Shown here in pieces: positions 34,886-43,906 of a DNA stretch of 64,000 nucleotides; the first letter of the stretch is position 1; the number at the start of each line of letters is the position of its first letter. The notes beneath the pieces were generated by a model. It did no database searches, was not told where the DNA came from, and was given only the letters and a program-made list of their open reading frames with translations. This DNA comes from Actinacidiphila epipremni (lineage in GTDB: Bacteria > Actinomycetota > Actinomycetes > Streptomycetales > Streptomycetaceae), in assembly GCF_012034175.1 (NCBI RefSeq), contig NZ_JAATEJ010000028.1:1-64000 (forward strand), read 5' to 3'. Both the position numbers and the translations under genes were made by a program.

Positions 34886-35700
34886 AGCGCCTCCCCGAGG
34901 TAGGCCTCCTGGACCACCGGGTCGGCGGTGACCGCCTGCGGGGTGTCCAGGGCCAGCAGCGTGCCGTGGTGCATCACCGCGAGCCGGTCGGCCAGGCCCA
35001 GCAGCACGTCCATGTGGTGCTCGACCATCAGCACGGTGCGGCCCTCGTCGCGGTGCAGCGAGCCGATCAGCGCGGTCAGCGCGGGCACCTCCTCGGCGCT
35101 CACCCCGGCCATCGGCTCGTCCAGCAGCATCAGCCGCGGCTCGCCCACCAGCAGCACGGCGAGCTCCAGCTTGCGCTTCTCGCCGTGCGAGAGCTCGGCG
35201 GCCCGCGCGTGCGCCCGGTGCGCGAGCCCGGTGCGCTCCAGCACGTCGGCGACCTGCTCGCGGAAGTCCGCCGCGCGCCGCCAGATCCGGTACGAGCCGC
35301 CCGCCGCGGCCTGCGCGGCCAGCCGTACATGCCCGGCGACCGTCACCTGGGGCCACAGGCTGGAGGTCTGGAACGTCCGGCCGAGCCCGCGGCGGGCCCT
35401 GGCCGGCACCGGCTCGGCGGTGATGTCCGCGCCGTCCAGCGCGATCGACCCGCGGGTGGCCGGGACCAGCCCGCTGATCAGGTTGAACAGCGAGGTCTTG
35501 CCCGCGCCGTTGGGGCCGATGAAGGCCAGGAACTCTCCCTCGCGCACGTCGAAGGACACCTCGTCCACGATGGTCGCGCCGCCCACCGACCAGCCCACCC
35601 CGCGCAGCCGCAGCACGGGCGGGGCCACGGCCGGCGCGGCGGCGGACGGGGCAGCAGGGGGCTGGGCGGCGGGGGAGCGCGGGACGGACCCGGTCGGCAC
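34882..35700 (-). CDS. livG: Branched-chain amino acid-type ABC ATPase LivG
   Basis: The 272-residue ATPase has Walker A GPNGAGKTS, LSHGEKRKLELA in place of the usual LSGGQ signature (a known LivG variant), and Walker B MLLDEPMAG. GRTFQTSSLWPQ is a LivG-type Q-loop. The first 27 residues are an Ala/Pro-rich extension. The GTG at 35700 lies 3 nt after the livK stop codon, so the genes are in one transcript. It partners LivF. Confidence 0.94.
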   Translation of the reverse strand: MPTGSVPRSPAAQPPAAPSAAAPAVAPPVLRLRGVGWSVGGATIVDEVSFDVREGEFLAFIGPNGAGKTSLFNLISGLVPATRGSIALDGADITAEPVPARARRGLGRTFQTSSLWPQVTVAGHVRLAAQAAAGGSYRIWRRAADFREQVADVLERTGLAHRAHARAAELSHGEKRKLELAVLLVGEPRLMLLDEPMAGVSAEEVPALTALIGSLHRDEGRTVLMVEHHMDVLLGLADRLAVMHHGTLLALDTPQAVTADPVVQEAYLGEAL

Positions 35701-35703
35701 GGC

Positions 35704-36951
35704 TCAGCCCGCCATCTGCTTCATCGGCGGGTTGACCGCTTCCTTCGGCAGCCGGCTGACCAGCTGCGGCTCGGCCGCGGCGCCGGTACCGGTGAGCGTC
35801 GCGGTGAACATCGGCTGGAGCAGCGCGTGGTCGGCCGCCCTGACCTGCTCGTCGCCCTTGGGGCCCTGGAACGACCAGCCCTCCAGCGCCTTGGCCATCG
35901 CCGCCGGGTCGGTCGCGCCGCCGGCCTCCACCGCGTGCACGATCATCTGCGCGGCGGTGAAGCCGTCCGGGCTGAACAGGTCCGGCGTGCCGCCGGCCTT
36001 GGCGATGCCGTCCAGCATCGCCTTCTCCACCGGGTTGTTGCCGGCGCCGGGGAAGTAGTGCGCCAGGAACGACACCTTGGAGCCGGCCGCGCCGAACAGC
36101 GGGTAGGAGGCGATGCCGGCCAGCCCGGTGACGACCTTCGTCGAGGTCACCACGCCCTGCTGGTCCAGCGCCGTCCACAGCGCCGGCGCGCTCGCCCCGG
36201 CCCACGCCACGAACACCAGGTCCGGCTTCTTGGACTTGACCTGCTGCGCGAACGGCGTGAGGTCGCCCGCGCTCGGCGGCGCCAGCACCGAGTCGACGGT
36301 CGCGCCCTGCCCGGAGCCGAGCACCTCCTTGACCGCCGCGACGTTCGCCTGCCCGAAGGCGGAGTTCTGCGTGAGCACCACGACCTTCTTGCCGCCCGTC
36401 CCGCCCAGCAGCGACCCAGCGGTGAGGATGTCCTGGTAGGACTGCCGGCCGGAGCGGAAGGTGTACGCGTTCAGCCCCGTCAGCGCGTCGGTGGCGGCGG
36501 GCCCGGCGATGTAGAGGACGTGGTTCTGCGCGGCCAGCGGCGCCAGTTGCAGCGCCACACCGGAGTCGGTGGTGCCCGCGATGATCTTCGTGCCCTTGCC
36601 GATCAGCGTCTTGGCCGCGGCCACCGCCTTGGCCGGGTCGCCCGCGTCGTCCTGCTCGGTGACCCGGATCTCGTGCCCGCCGGCCTTGCCGGTGCCGTGC
36701 GTGGCGTAGTCCAGGCCGGCGTGGAAGCCGTCGATGTACTGCTTGCCGTACGCGGCCAGCGGCCCGCTGCGCGAGTACACCAGCCCCACGTCCACGGCCG
36801 CCGCCCCGCTCTTGGCGTCCCCGCCGCCGGACGACGGGCTCCCGGCGGTGCCCGCCTTGCTGCAGCCCGCGAGCAGCACGGCGACGGCCAGCAGCGCGAG
36901 CGCGGGGACGGATCTGTTTCTCAGGTGGCGTGACGTGCGGCTGCGACGCAT
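35704..36951 (-). CDS. livK: Branched-chain amino acid-type substrate-binding lipoprotein LivK
   Basis: The 415-residue protein is a Peripla_BP_6 family solute receptor. Its N-terminus has Arg residues, a hydrophobic core and the lipobox LLAGC, giving a lipid-anchored extracellular protein. VGLVYSRSGPLAAYGKQYIDG and AVEAGGATDPAAMAKALE match LivK-like proteins, including some that bind urea, amides or aromatic acids. ATG 36951 is preferred over upstream codons because it directly precedes the signal peptide and follows GGGAG. It is the first gene of the operon and divergent from a secreted phosphatase gene. Confidence 0.94.
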   Translation of the reverse strand: MRRSRTSRHLRNRSVPALALLAVAVLLAGCSKAGTAGSPSSGGGDAKSGAAAVDVGLVYSRSGPLAAYGKQYIDGFHAGLDYATHGTGKAGGHEIRVTEQDDAGDPAKAVAAAKTLIGKGTKIIAGTTDSGVALQLAPLAAQNHVLYIAGPAATDALTGLNAYTFRSGRQSYQDILTAGSLLGGTGGKKVVVLTQNSAFGQANVAAVKEVLGSGQGATVDSVLAPPSAGDLTPFAQQVKSKKPDLVFVAWAGASAPALWTALDQQGVVTSTKVVTGLAGIASYPLFGAAGSKVSFLAHYFPGAGNNPVEKAMLDGIAKAGGTPDLFSPDGFTAAQMIVHAVEAGGATDPAAMAKALEGWSFQGPKGDEQVRAADHALLQPMFTATLTGTGAAAEPQLVSRLPKEAVNPPMKQMAG

Positions 36952-37206
36952 GATGACCGGCTCCCGGAACGGTGGATGGTTGCGCACACCGTAGAAGCGG
37001 CCCGCTGCCGCCGACATGTGGCCGGACCATGTACGTCTCGCGCGGGGCATGGTGCCGGCGACCATGGCTGCCGGAACCGGCGGACGGCGGCGGGGGTGAC
37101 CCGCGCTGTGGGAAGGGGTTCCCCCGGCGGATGACGGGCGGTCATATCGTTGTCATGTACGCAAGGGTGGATGGCGGCGACGTCCCCTCACGTGAGGAGC
37201 CAGCCC

Positions 37207-38292
37207 GTGCGCATCACCCGTACCGCACTCGCCCTTGCCACCGCAGCCGTGCTCGCCGCCGGCGCGGCGGGCCCGCTCGCCGCGCCGGCCGCCGCCGCGC
37301 CCGCGCCCGCCGCGGCGCAGGCCGCCGCCGCCTCGGCCGCACCCTTCACGGCCGCGCAGGCCACGCTGAACCCCGACGGCAGCTACCTGATCAGCTGGGC
37401 CTCGACCGCCGCCCAGGTGAGCGTCACCGCCGCGACGCAGGCATCCGCCACCACCGGAGTCGCGCTCGGCGGCGGCGCCGGCACCGGCAGCCTCACCGTG
37501 CCCGCCGGCACCCTGCCCGCCGCCGCGCGCTGGTACTTCCGGCTCAGCACGCCCGACGGCTCCGCGCTCACCGTCGCCGAGCGCTCGCTCGGCCTCGCGG
37601 ACGCGCACAACTTCCGGGACGCCGGCGGCTACCGCACCGCGGACGGCCACTGGGTGCGCACCGGTGTCGTCTACCGCTCCGGCAAGCTCAGCGGCCTGAC
37701 CGCCGCCGAGCAGCAGGTGCTCACCGCCGAGGGCATCACGCTGGACGTGGACCTGCGCAACTCCAGCGAGCGCTCCGACGACCCGGACCAGATCCCGGCA
37801 GGCGTCGGCTACCAGGTCGCCGACGTGGTCTCGCTCGCGCACGGCATCAAATTCCACAAGGACGCCGCCGCGACCCTCCTCCAGGCGCTGGCCGCCGGGC
37901 TGTTCAGCGGCTCCTCCGACCTCGGGCAGTCCATCGGCTACCCGTTCATGGTGAACTTCGTCGGCGCCGACCACGCCTTCCACGACACCCTGGTCGCCAT
38001 CGAGCACAACTCCGGCGCCACCGTCTTCCACTGCACCGCAGGCAAGGACCGCACCGGCTGGGCGAACGCCGTCCTGCTGACCCTGCTGGGCGTGCCGCGC
38101 GCCACCGTGGAGGCCGACTTCCTGGCCAGCAACACCTACACCGGCGACCCGGAGGCCGTCGAACTGTCCTGGCTGACCTCGGCGTTCAACGAAGTGAACG
38201 CGATCTACGGCAGCTTCGACGGGTATCTGCACCAGGGCCTGATGCTCACCGACGCCGACATCGCCGCCCTCAAGGCCAAGCTGCTGGCCTGA
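37207..38292 (+). CDS. Secreted tyrosine/serine phosphatase (Y_phosphatase3-like)
   Basis: The 361-residue protein carries a signal peptide (about residues 1-33, long Ala-rich core) and a C-terminal protein tyrosine phosphatase domain with the CX5R loop HCTAGKDRTG (Cys276, Arg282). HNFRDAGGYRTADG near 135-150 is the conserved phosphatase entry motif. It probably dephosphorylates phosphoprotein or phospholipid substrates outside the cell. GTG 37207 follows GAGGAG. The ribosome binding site overlaps the palindrome CCTCACGTGAGG at 37186-37197. Confidence 0.93.
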   Translation: MRITRTALALATAAVLAAGAAGPLAAPAAAAPAPAAAQAAAASAAPFTAAQATLNPDGSYLISWASTAAQVSVTAATQASATTGVALGGGAGTGSLTVPAGTLPAAARWYFRLSTPDGSALTVAERSLGLADAHNFRDAGGYRTADGHWVRTGVVYRSGKLSGLTAAEQQVLTAEGITLDVDLRNSSERSDDPDQIPAGVGYQVADVVSLAHGIKFHKDAAATLLQALAAGLFSGSSDLGQSIGYPFMVNFVGADHAFHDTLVAIEHNSGATVFHCTAGKDRTGWANAVLLTLLGVPRATVEADFLASNTYTGDPEAVELSWLTSAFNEVNAIYGSFDGYLHQGLMLTDADIAALKAKLLA

Positions 38293-38354
38293 TCCGCCGC
38301 CCCGCGTCCGGGACCCGCACGCCATGGGTCCCGGACTGCGCCGGCGGCAGGCGG

Positions 38355-39224
38355 CTACAGCGCCTCGCGGACGTGCCCGGCGACCACGGCGGCGCCCGGG
38401 GCGCCCAGCAGGATCGAGTAGTGGTTGACGCCCGGCACGAAGTGCGCGGGCACACCCTCCAGGCCCGCCGCCGCGACGACCTGCGGCGGATAGAGGCCGA
38501 CCGGCTCGTCGCGCAGGCCCCGCTCGGCCCACAGCAGGCGCGCGGGCACCGGCAGCCGGCGTATCGCGGCGAAGACCTCGGGGTTGCGCAGCTCGTCCTC
38601 GGCGTCCTCGCGGATCGCCGCCGCCCGGCACGCCGACCGCAGACGCGGCTCCGCGCCGACCAGGTCGCGGTCCAGATACGCCGCCACATGCGCGCCGGTC
38701 AGCTCGGCGAACGCCGGATGCCCGGCCCAGAAGGCGTGGTAGGCGGCCCGGTCGGCGAACTCCATGTCGAGCTTGGCCATCGCCGGGCCGATCACCGCGT
38801 GCAGCACCTGGTCGATGTCGGTGCCGGCCGGCACGGGGAAGCCCAAGCCGCCGTCGACCAGGACCAGTTCGCGGTAGCGGTCCGCGCCGCGGCAGGCGGC
38901 GACACAGGCGACGAAGCCGCCCATCGAATGCCCGGCGAGCACCGCCTGCCGCACCCCGAAGTGGTCCAGCACCGCCCGCAGGTCGTCGGCGTGCGCCGCC
39001 ATGCTGCTGGGGCCCGCCACCGCCCGGCTGCCGCCGCGCCCGCGCAGGTCCGGCGCGATCACCTCGACGCCGTCCAGCGCCTCGGCGACCGGGCCCCACG
39101 ACAGGCCGTTGCTCGCGATGCCGTGCACCGCCAGCACCGTGCCCGCGCCCGGCGCGCCCGGCCAGCGGCGCACCGCCAGCGTGCCGCCGGCCACCTCGAC
39201 GCCGGTGTCCTCGTAACCCCTCAT
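38355..39224 (-). CDS. Alpha/beta hydrolase
   Basis: The roughly 289-residue hydrolase has the HG oxyanion motif VHGIASNG at about 34-41, nucleophile Ser100 in AGHSMGG, and a C-terminal His in PGVNHYS. Length and order fit the esterase/haloperoxidase-like alpha/beta hydrolase superfamily. The acid is probably an Asp or Glu between them. No substrate can be assigned. ATG 39224 is used; GTG 39227 just before is possible. There is no signal peptide. Confidence 0.9.
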   Translation of the reverse strand: MRGYEDTGVEVAGGTLAVRRWPGAPGAGTVLAVHGIASNGLSWGPVAEALDGVEVIAPDLRGRGGSRAVAGPSSMAAHADDLRAVLDHFGVRQAVLAGHSMGGFVACVAACRGADRYRELVLVDGGLGFPVPAGTDIDQVLHAVIGPAMAKLDMEFADRAAYHAFWAGHPAFAELTGAHVAAYLDRDLVGAEPRLRSACRAAAIREDAEDELRNPEVFAAIRRLPVPARLLWAERGLRDEPVGLYPPQVVAAAGLEGVPAHFVPGVNHYSILLGAPGAAVVAGHVREAL

Positions 39225-39312
39225 CACCCTGTGGCCCCGCCCGAAGTCGCCGCCGTGCCCGTACACCGTCGTACGGTCCCCGCAGCATAGGCGCGCGGGC
39301 GCCGCGGGGCGC

Positions 39313-39362
39313 ATGGCGGCGGCCGACACCGTAGCCCCCGCTACGGTGTCGGCCGCCGCCAT
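39313..39362. terminator. 23-bp perfect stem-loop downstream of the metallophosphoesterase
   Basis: Arms 39313-39335 and 39340-39362 are exact reverse complements with a CCCC loop. The hairpin starts 5 bp after the metallophosphoesterase stop on the minus strand. It is an exceptionally strong candidate terminator and would also block read-through into the alpha/beta hydrolase. Confidence 0.85.
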
Positions 39363-39366
39363 ACCG

Positions 39367-40971
39367 TCAGCGGTGCCCGTCGGAGCGCTTGCGGTGCAGC
39401 GTGAACTGCTCGAAGACCGACAGCTCGCCGTGCGGCTTGTTGACGTTGTAGTAGGTGACGTGCAGGCGAGTGGTGTCGCCCGGGAAGCGGCCCGGGTCGA
39501 CGGTGAAGGCCGCGAAGCCGTACGGGTGCTCGATGTCGCGCACCCCCATCCAGACCGCCTCCTCCTTGACGTACGTGGCCGCGCGCTTGCCGCCCTCGGG
39601 CCGGCTGCCGGCGACCTCGGTGATGACCTTGGCGGTGCCGTCCTTGAAGAACGACTGGTTGGTGGTGCCCGACACACCGCCGCCGCCCAGCACCATGTGC
39701 ACCGTGCCCAGCCCGGTGTCGATGTCGTCGGTACGGGTCGAGGCCGGGTGGGGCGTCAGCGTCTCGCTGCCGCCGACCACACCGCGGACCGCCAGCGAGC
39801 GCTCGTAGTTGTGCTCGTGGCCGCACACCACCAGGTCCACCTGGTAGCGGTCGAACAGCGGGCCGTAGGCCGCGCGCAGGCCCAGGTCCGCGCCGTTGGC
39901 GTCGGAGGAGCTGATCATCACCTGGTGCATCGCCACCACGACCCAGTCGATGTCGCTGTCGCGCCGGGCGGCCTTCAACTCCCGCTCCAGGAAGGCCAGC
40001 TGGCGGCCACCGGAGTAGCCGTGGATGTAGTTGTCGCCGCCGTCCTGGAGCGCCACGTCGTCGTTCTGCAGCACGATGACCCGCACCGAGCCGGCGGTGA
40101 ACGCGTACCAGAGCCCGGCGAGTTCGTCGTCGGACTCGGTCGACGGCAGCTGGAAGTAGGTCTGGTAGGCGCCCAGGCCGATCGGGCCGTTGCCGGACTC
40201 GATCTCGTGGTTGCCGGCCGCCGGCATCCACGGCCGGAAGCGGGCCGAACGGGTGTTGTTGGCGAAGAAGTTGTTCCAGGTGCGCACCCGGTCCACGTCC
40301 AGGTTGGCGTAGCACAGGTCGCCGTTGAGCAGATGGAACAGCGGCGCGACCTGCTCGACACCGGTGACGATGTCCATCGTGGCGGGCGTGGAGTTGGCGT
40401 CCAGCGCCACCGTGCCGTCCGCCGCCCAGGTCACCTGCGGGGCCGACTGGTCGCCGAAGCTGGTGAAGGTCAGCGGCTGCCGGCCGCGCGGCGCGGTCTT
40501 GAACGTACCGCTGTCCGGCGTCGCGCCGTCGTGCGAGACCACGTAGTAGTAGTCGGTGCCCGGCCGCAGCCCGGAGATCAGCGCGTGGTGCACGTACACC
40601 GCGCGGCCGGACTTGCCGTCGGTGTAGACCCGGCTGCGCGCCGAGGCACCCGAGCCCAGGCCGTGCTCCAGCGTCCCGTACAGCACCCGCGGGCGCTTGA
40701 CGGGGGCGTCGGTGATCCAGGACACCACCATCTGGCTGGACGGGTCCTTGCCGAAGGTCAGGTGCAGGCCCTGCACCGGGGACGCGCCGCCGGTGTCCGG
40801 GGTGGGGTGGAAGGCGGGCGCGCCGGCCGGCGCCGCCGCGGCGGTGCCCGCGCTCAGCAGCGGCAGCGCCACCGCGCCGGCCCCCGCGGTGCCCAGCAGG
40901 CCCACCGCGCTGCGGCGGCTGAGGCGGTCACCGGGCGCGGCGGGCTCCGGGGTGTCCATCTGTGCGACCAT
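39367..40971 (-). CDS. Tat-exported purple-acid-phosphatase-like metallophosphoesterase
   Basis: The 534-residue enzyme has a twin-arginine signal (LSRRSAVGLLGTAG at about 17-30, then an Ala-rich cleavage region), so it is exported folded. A fibronectin-like N-terminal domain precedes the metallophosphoesterase domain. Metal ligands are visible in GDLCYAN, GNHE, MHQ and GHEHNYER. These match purple acid phosphatases that release phosphate from organic esters. AAGGAG precedes the ATG at 40971. A perfect hairpin follows the stop. Confidence 0.92.
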   Translation of the reverse strand: MVAQMDTPEPAAPGDRLSRRSAVGLLGTAGAGAVALPLLSAGTAAAAPAGAPAFHPTPDTGGASPVQGLHLTFGKDPSSQMVVSWITDAPVKRPRVLYGTLEHGLGSGASARSRVYTDGKSGRAVYVHHALISGLRPGTDYYYVVSHDGATPDSGTFKTAPRGRQPLTFTSFGDQSAPQVTWAADGTVALDANSTPATMDIVTGVEQVAPLFHLLNGDLCYANLDVDRVRTWNNFFANNTRSARFRPWMPAAGNHEIESGNGPIGLGAYQTYFQLPSTESDDELAGLWYAFTAGSVRVIVLQNDDVALQDGGDNYIHGYSGGRQLAFLERELKAARRDSDIDWVVVAMHQVMISSSDANGADLGLRAAYGPLFDRYQVDLVVCGHEHNYERSLAVRGVVGGSETLTPHPASTRTDDIDTGLGTVHMVLGGGGVSGTTNQSFFKDGTAKVITEVAGSRPEGGKRAATYVKEEAVWMGVRDIEHPYGFAAFTVDPGRFPGDTTRLHVTYYNVNKPHGELSVFEQFTLHRKRSDGHR

Positions 40972-41167
40972 CGTTGCTCCTTGGTGCAAGGGCTGTGAAC
41001 GCGTGAAGACTCCCGCCCTCCGGCGACGCCCAGTTGAACGCGGCCTGTCGTGAGCGGGTCGGAACCGGACGCCGGCAACCGTGCCCCGCGGCGGTCCTGA
41101 CGGCGGGGCAGGGGTAGCGTGCCCGGTGCGCCCCGACCCGGGGGCGGACCCGACCCGAAAGGCGGCC

Positions 41168-41830
41168 ATGGGCGACGCGCACGACCATTCCGGCTCACCC
41201 GATGTCCCCGGTGTCCCCGATTTCCCTGGCTTCCTCGACATCCCGCCGCCGACGCTGGCCGACGTCCTCGGGCGCGGGCAGGTCATGGACCACGGGCTGC
41301 GCCCGCTGTGGGGCCCGGCGCCGCGGATCGCGGGGCCGGCGTTCACGGTGCGCTGCCCGCCCGGTGACAACCTCATGCTGCACGCGGCGATCTACCGGGC
41401 CGCGCCCGGCTCGGTGATCGTCATGGACTCCGGCGGCGACACCGACTACGCGGTGGCCGGCGGCAACGTCTGCGCGGTCGCGCAGCGCCGGGGCATCGCC
41501 GGCTTCGTCATCGACGGGGTGGTCCGCGACCTCGCCGAGATCCGCGCGATGGGCCTGCCCGTGCTGGCCCGCGGCATCGCGCCCTGCCCGGGCGGGAAGT
41601 CCGCGGTCGCGCCGCTGGGCGAGCTGGTGCGCTGCGGCGGCGTCGAGGTCCATGCCGGGGACGTCGTGGTGGCCGACGAGGAGGGCGTCGCCGTCGTCCC
41701 CGCGGCACGAGCGGCCGAGGTGCTGGCCGCGGCGCGCGCCAAGCTCGCCAAGGAGGCCGCCGAGGACCTCGACGCGTGGGAGGCCGCGCACCGCGCCCGT
41801 ATCGACGCGCTGCTCGCGGCCGGCGGCTGA
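41168..41830 (+). CDS. RraA-family aldolase/regulator-like protein
   Basis: The 220-residue product belongs to the RraA/dimethylmenaquinone methyltransferase-like family. Members include HMG/CHA aldolases (4-carboxy-4-hydroxy-2-oxoadipate aldolase) and the RNase E inhibitor RraA. GNVCAVAQRRGIAGFVIDG and RDLAEIR near residues 105-130 are the conserved metal/substrate-binding core. A carbon-degradation lyase role is more likely than RNase inhibition in this context. The TAGCGT box at 41115-41120 suggests a start near 41126, and GAAAGG precedes the ATG at 41168. Confidence 0.85.
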   Translation: MGDAHDHSGSPDVPGVPDFPGFLDIPPPTLADVLGRGQVMDHGLRPLWGPAPRIAGPAFTVRCPPGDNLMLHAAIYRAAPGSVIVMDSGGDTDYAVAGGNVCAVAQRRGIAGFVIDGVVRDLAEIRAMGLPVLARGIAPCPGGKSAVAPLGELVRCGGVEVHAGDVVVADEEGVAVVPAARAAEVLAAARAKLAKEAAEDLDAWEAAHRARIDALLAAGG

Positions 41831-41851
41831 CCTGCGGCCGGCCGCCCGCCG

Positions 41852-42265
41852 TCAGGGCATCGGGCCGTCGCGGTCGTCGTACGCGACCCGGGCCGCGGCG
41901 ACCTCGCCGAGGTGGTCGCGCGACCACTCGGTGAGGTGGTGGAACAGCGGGGCGAGGCTCAGCCCCAGCTCACTGATCTCGTACTCCACCCGCGGCGGCA
42001 CCTCCGGGTAATACGTGCGCACGACCAGCCCGTCGCGCTCCATCTGCCGCAGCCGCTGCGTCAGCACCTTCGGGGTGATCGTGCCGATCCGCCGCTCCAG
42101 CTCCACGAACCGCTGCCGCCCGAACGCGTGCAGCGCCCACAGGATCGGCGTCGTCCAGCGGCTGAAGACCAGGTCCACCACCGGCCCGATCGGGCACGCC
42201 TCGGCCTGCACCGCCGCCGCGTGGCCGCGCGCGGGGCGGCCGGGCGGGGACACCGTCTCGGTCAT
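41852..42265 (-). CDS. HxlR-family regulator
   Basis: The 137-residue winged-helix regulator has the HxlR pattern: CPIGPVVDLVFSRWTTPILWAL, then RFVELERRIGTITPKVLTQRLR recognition region, and VEYEISELG wing. HxlR proteins respond to reactive electrophiles or drugs. It is divergent from an MFS pump, and a GTAGGTACCTAC palindrome lies between them. It probably represses the pump. Confidence 0.93.
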   Translation of the reverse strand: MTETVSPPGRPARGHAAAVQAEACPIGPVVDLVFSRWTTPILWALHAFGRQRFVELERRIGTITPKVLTQRLRQMERDGLVVRTYYPEVPPRVEYEISELGLSLAPLFHHLTEWSRDHLGEVAAARVAYDDRDGPMP

Positions 42266-42361
42266 GGCTGCCGCACCTCCGTGTGTCCTTCGGGGAGTCC
42301 CCGCCCGAATCCGTACCGGAGTCCGCGGGTGGGGGAGCCCCGTACGGGTAGTCACTATCCT

Positions 42362-42373
42362 GTAGGTACCTAC
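42362..42373. promoter_or_regulatory. Putative HxlR operator in MFS promoter
   Basis: GTAGGTACCTAC is a perfect 12-bp palindrome. It overlaps the expected -35 position of the MFS promoter, whose TAGCGT -10-like box is at 42388-42393. This position fits repression by the divergent HxlR protein. Confidence 0.65.
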
Positions 42374-42400
42374 TATATCCGCGTTGCTAGCGTCCCGGCC

Positions 42401-43870
42401 ATGACTCTCGCCGCTTCCCCGCGCGACCAGCGACTGCGCGCCCCGGCCGCCCGACGGCCCGGACTGGTCCTCGCCTTCCTGTGCGTGGTGCAGTCCACCG
42501 TCTACCTCGACGTCACGATCGTGAACGTCGCCCTGCCCTCCATCCAGCACAGCCTCGGCATGGCCGACGGCGACCTGCAGTTCGTCGTCACCGCCTACGG
42601 CACCGTCCTCGGCGGCTTCCTGCTGCTCGGCGGCCGGCTCGCCGACACCCTCGGCCGGCGCAGGCTGCTGCGCACCGGCCTCGCCTTCTTCGGCGCCGCC
42701 TCGCTCGCGGCCGGGCTCGCGCACGACCCCGGCCTGCTGATCTCCGCCCGCGCCGTGCAGGGCTTCGGTGCCGCGCTGACCGCGCCGGCGGCGCTGTCCA
42801 CCCTCACCGCCACCTTCACCGAGGGCGCCGAGCGCACCAAGGCCCTCGGGATCTGGGGCGCGCTCGCCGGCGTCGCCTCCGTCCTGGGCGTGCTGCTGGG
42901 CGGCCTGCTGACGCAGGGGCCCGGCTGGCGCTGGGTGTTCTTCATCAACGTGCCCATCGCGCTGCTCGCCCTGGTGGCCGCGCCCTATGTGCTGCCCGAG
43001 AGCCGGCTGCCGGACGCCCGGCGCCGCTTCGACACCGGCGGCGCCGTCACCTTGACCGCGGGGCTGCTGCTGCTCGTTCACACCCTCGACCAGGCCGTCA
43101 GCGCCGGCTGGTCGGACGCCGGCACCGTCGGCGGGCTCGCCGGCGCCGCGCTGCTGCTCGCCGCCTTCGCGGTGCTGGAGACCCGCGCGCAGGCGCCGCT
43201 GCTGCCCGGCCGGGTGCTGCGGCTGCCCGCGCTGCGGGCCGCGAACCTCGGGACGGTGCTGACGCTGGGCGCGATGGCGACGCTGTTCTTCTTCGCCAGC
43301 CTGTTCATGCAGCAGGTGCTCGGCTACGACGCGCTGAAGACCGGCCTGGCCTACGTCCCGCTCGCCGTCGCGGTGACGGTCGGGGCCGGCGCCGCCTCCG
43401 GCCTCGTCGCCCGCTTCCCCGGCAAGCCCGTGCTGATGGCCGGCCTCGCCCTCGGCGCGGCCGGGCTGCTGCTGCTCGCCCGGCTGCCGGTCGGCGCCGG
43501 ATACGCCGCCGACGTGCTGCCGCCCTTCCTGATGGTCGGCGTCGGCCTCGGGATGTCCTTCGTGCCGCTGCAGATCGCCGCGGCCCACGGGGTGGCCGAG
43601 TCCGACGCGGGCGTCGCGGCGGGCCTGATCAACACCAGCCAGGAGGCGGGCGGCGCGCTGGGCGTGGCGGTGATCTCGGCCGCGGCGTTCAGCCGGATCG
43701 GCCATCTGCTCGCGCCGGGCTCCTCCGCCGCCCCGGGGACGGCCGCGCTGCGGGCCGCCCGGGCCGGCGGCTACCACCACGCCTTCTTCCTCGCCGCGTG
43801 CTTCGCGCTCGCCGCGCTGGCGGCGGTCGCGGTGCTGCTGCCGGTGATCCGGCCGGCGCGGCAGCCGTAG
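42401..43870 (+). CDS. DHA2-family MFS efflux transporter
   Basis: The 489-residue protein is a 14-helix DHA2 pump. Motif C-like and motif A regions (GGRLADTLGRRRLLRTG near residues 78-94) and the N-terminal YLDVTIVNVALPSIQ are typical. It probably exports a toxic compound in exchange for protons. The TAGCGT box 7 nt before the ATG suggests a leaderless transcript. HxlR control is inferred from the divergent regulator. Confidence 0.93.
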   Translation: MTLAASPRDQRLRAPAARRPGLVLAFLCVVQSTVYLDVTIVNVALPSIQHSLGMADGDLQFVVTAYGTVLGGFLLLGGRLADTLGRRRLLRTGLAFFGAASLAAGLAHDPGLLISARAVQGFGAALTAPAALSTLTATFTEGAERTKALGIWGALAGVASVLGVLLGGLLTQGPGWRWVFFINVPIALLALVAAPYVLPESRLPDARRRFDTGGAVTLTAGLLLLVHTLDQAVSAGWSDAGTVGGLAGAALLLAAFAVLETRAQAPLLPGRVLRLPALRAANLGTVLTLGAMATLFFFASLFMQQVLGYDALKTGLAYVPLAVAVTVGAGAASGLVARFPGKPVLMAGLALGAAGLLLLARLPVGAGYAADVLPPFLMVGVGLGMSFVPLQIAAAHGVAESDAGVAAGLINTSQEAGGALGVAVISAAAFSRIGHLLAPGSSAAPGTAALRAARAGGYHHAFFLAACFALAALAAVAVLLPVIRPARQP

Positions 43871-43906
43871 CACGGGTCACCCGCCGGCGCCCCGCGCCCC
43901 GACCGC

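Noticed and set aside
40972-41060. Possible PHO box (TTCAC repeats) upstream of the metallophosphoesterase
   Set aside because: The repeats are 8 nt apart rather than the 11-nt period of PhoP sites and match GTTCACC poorly.
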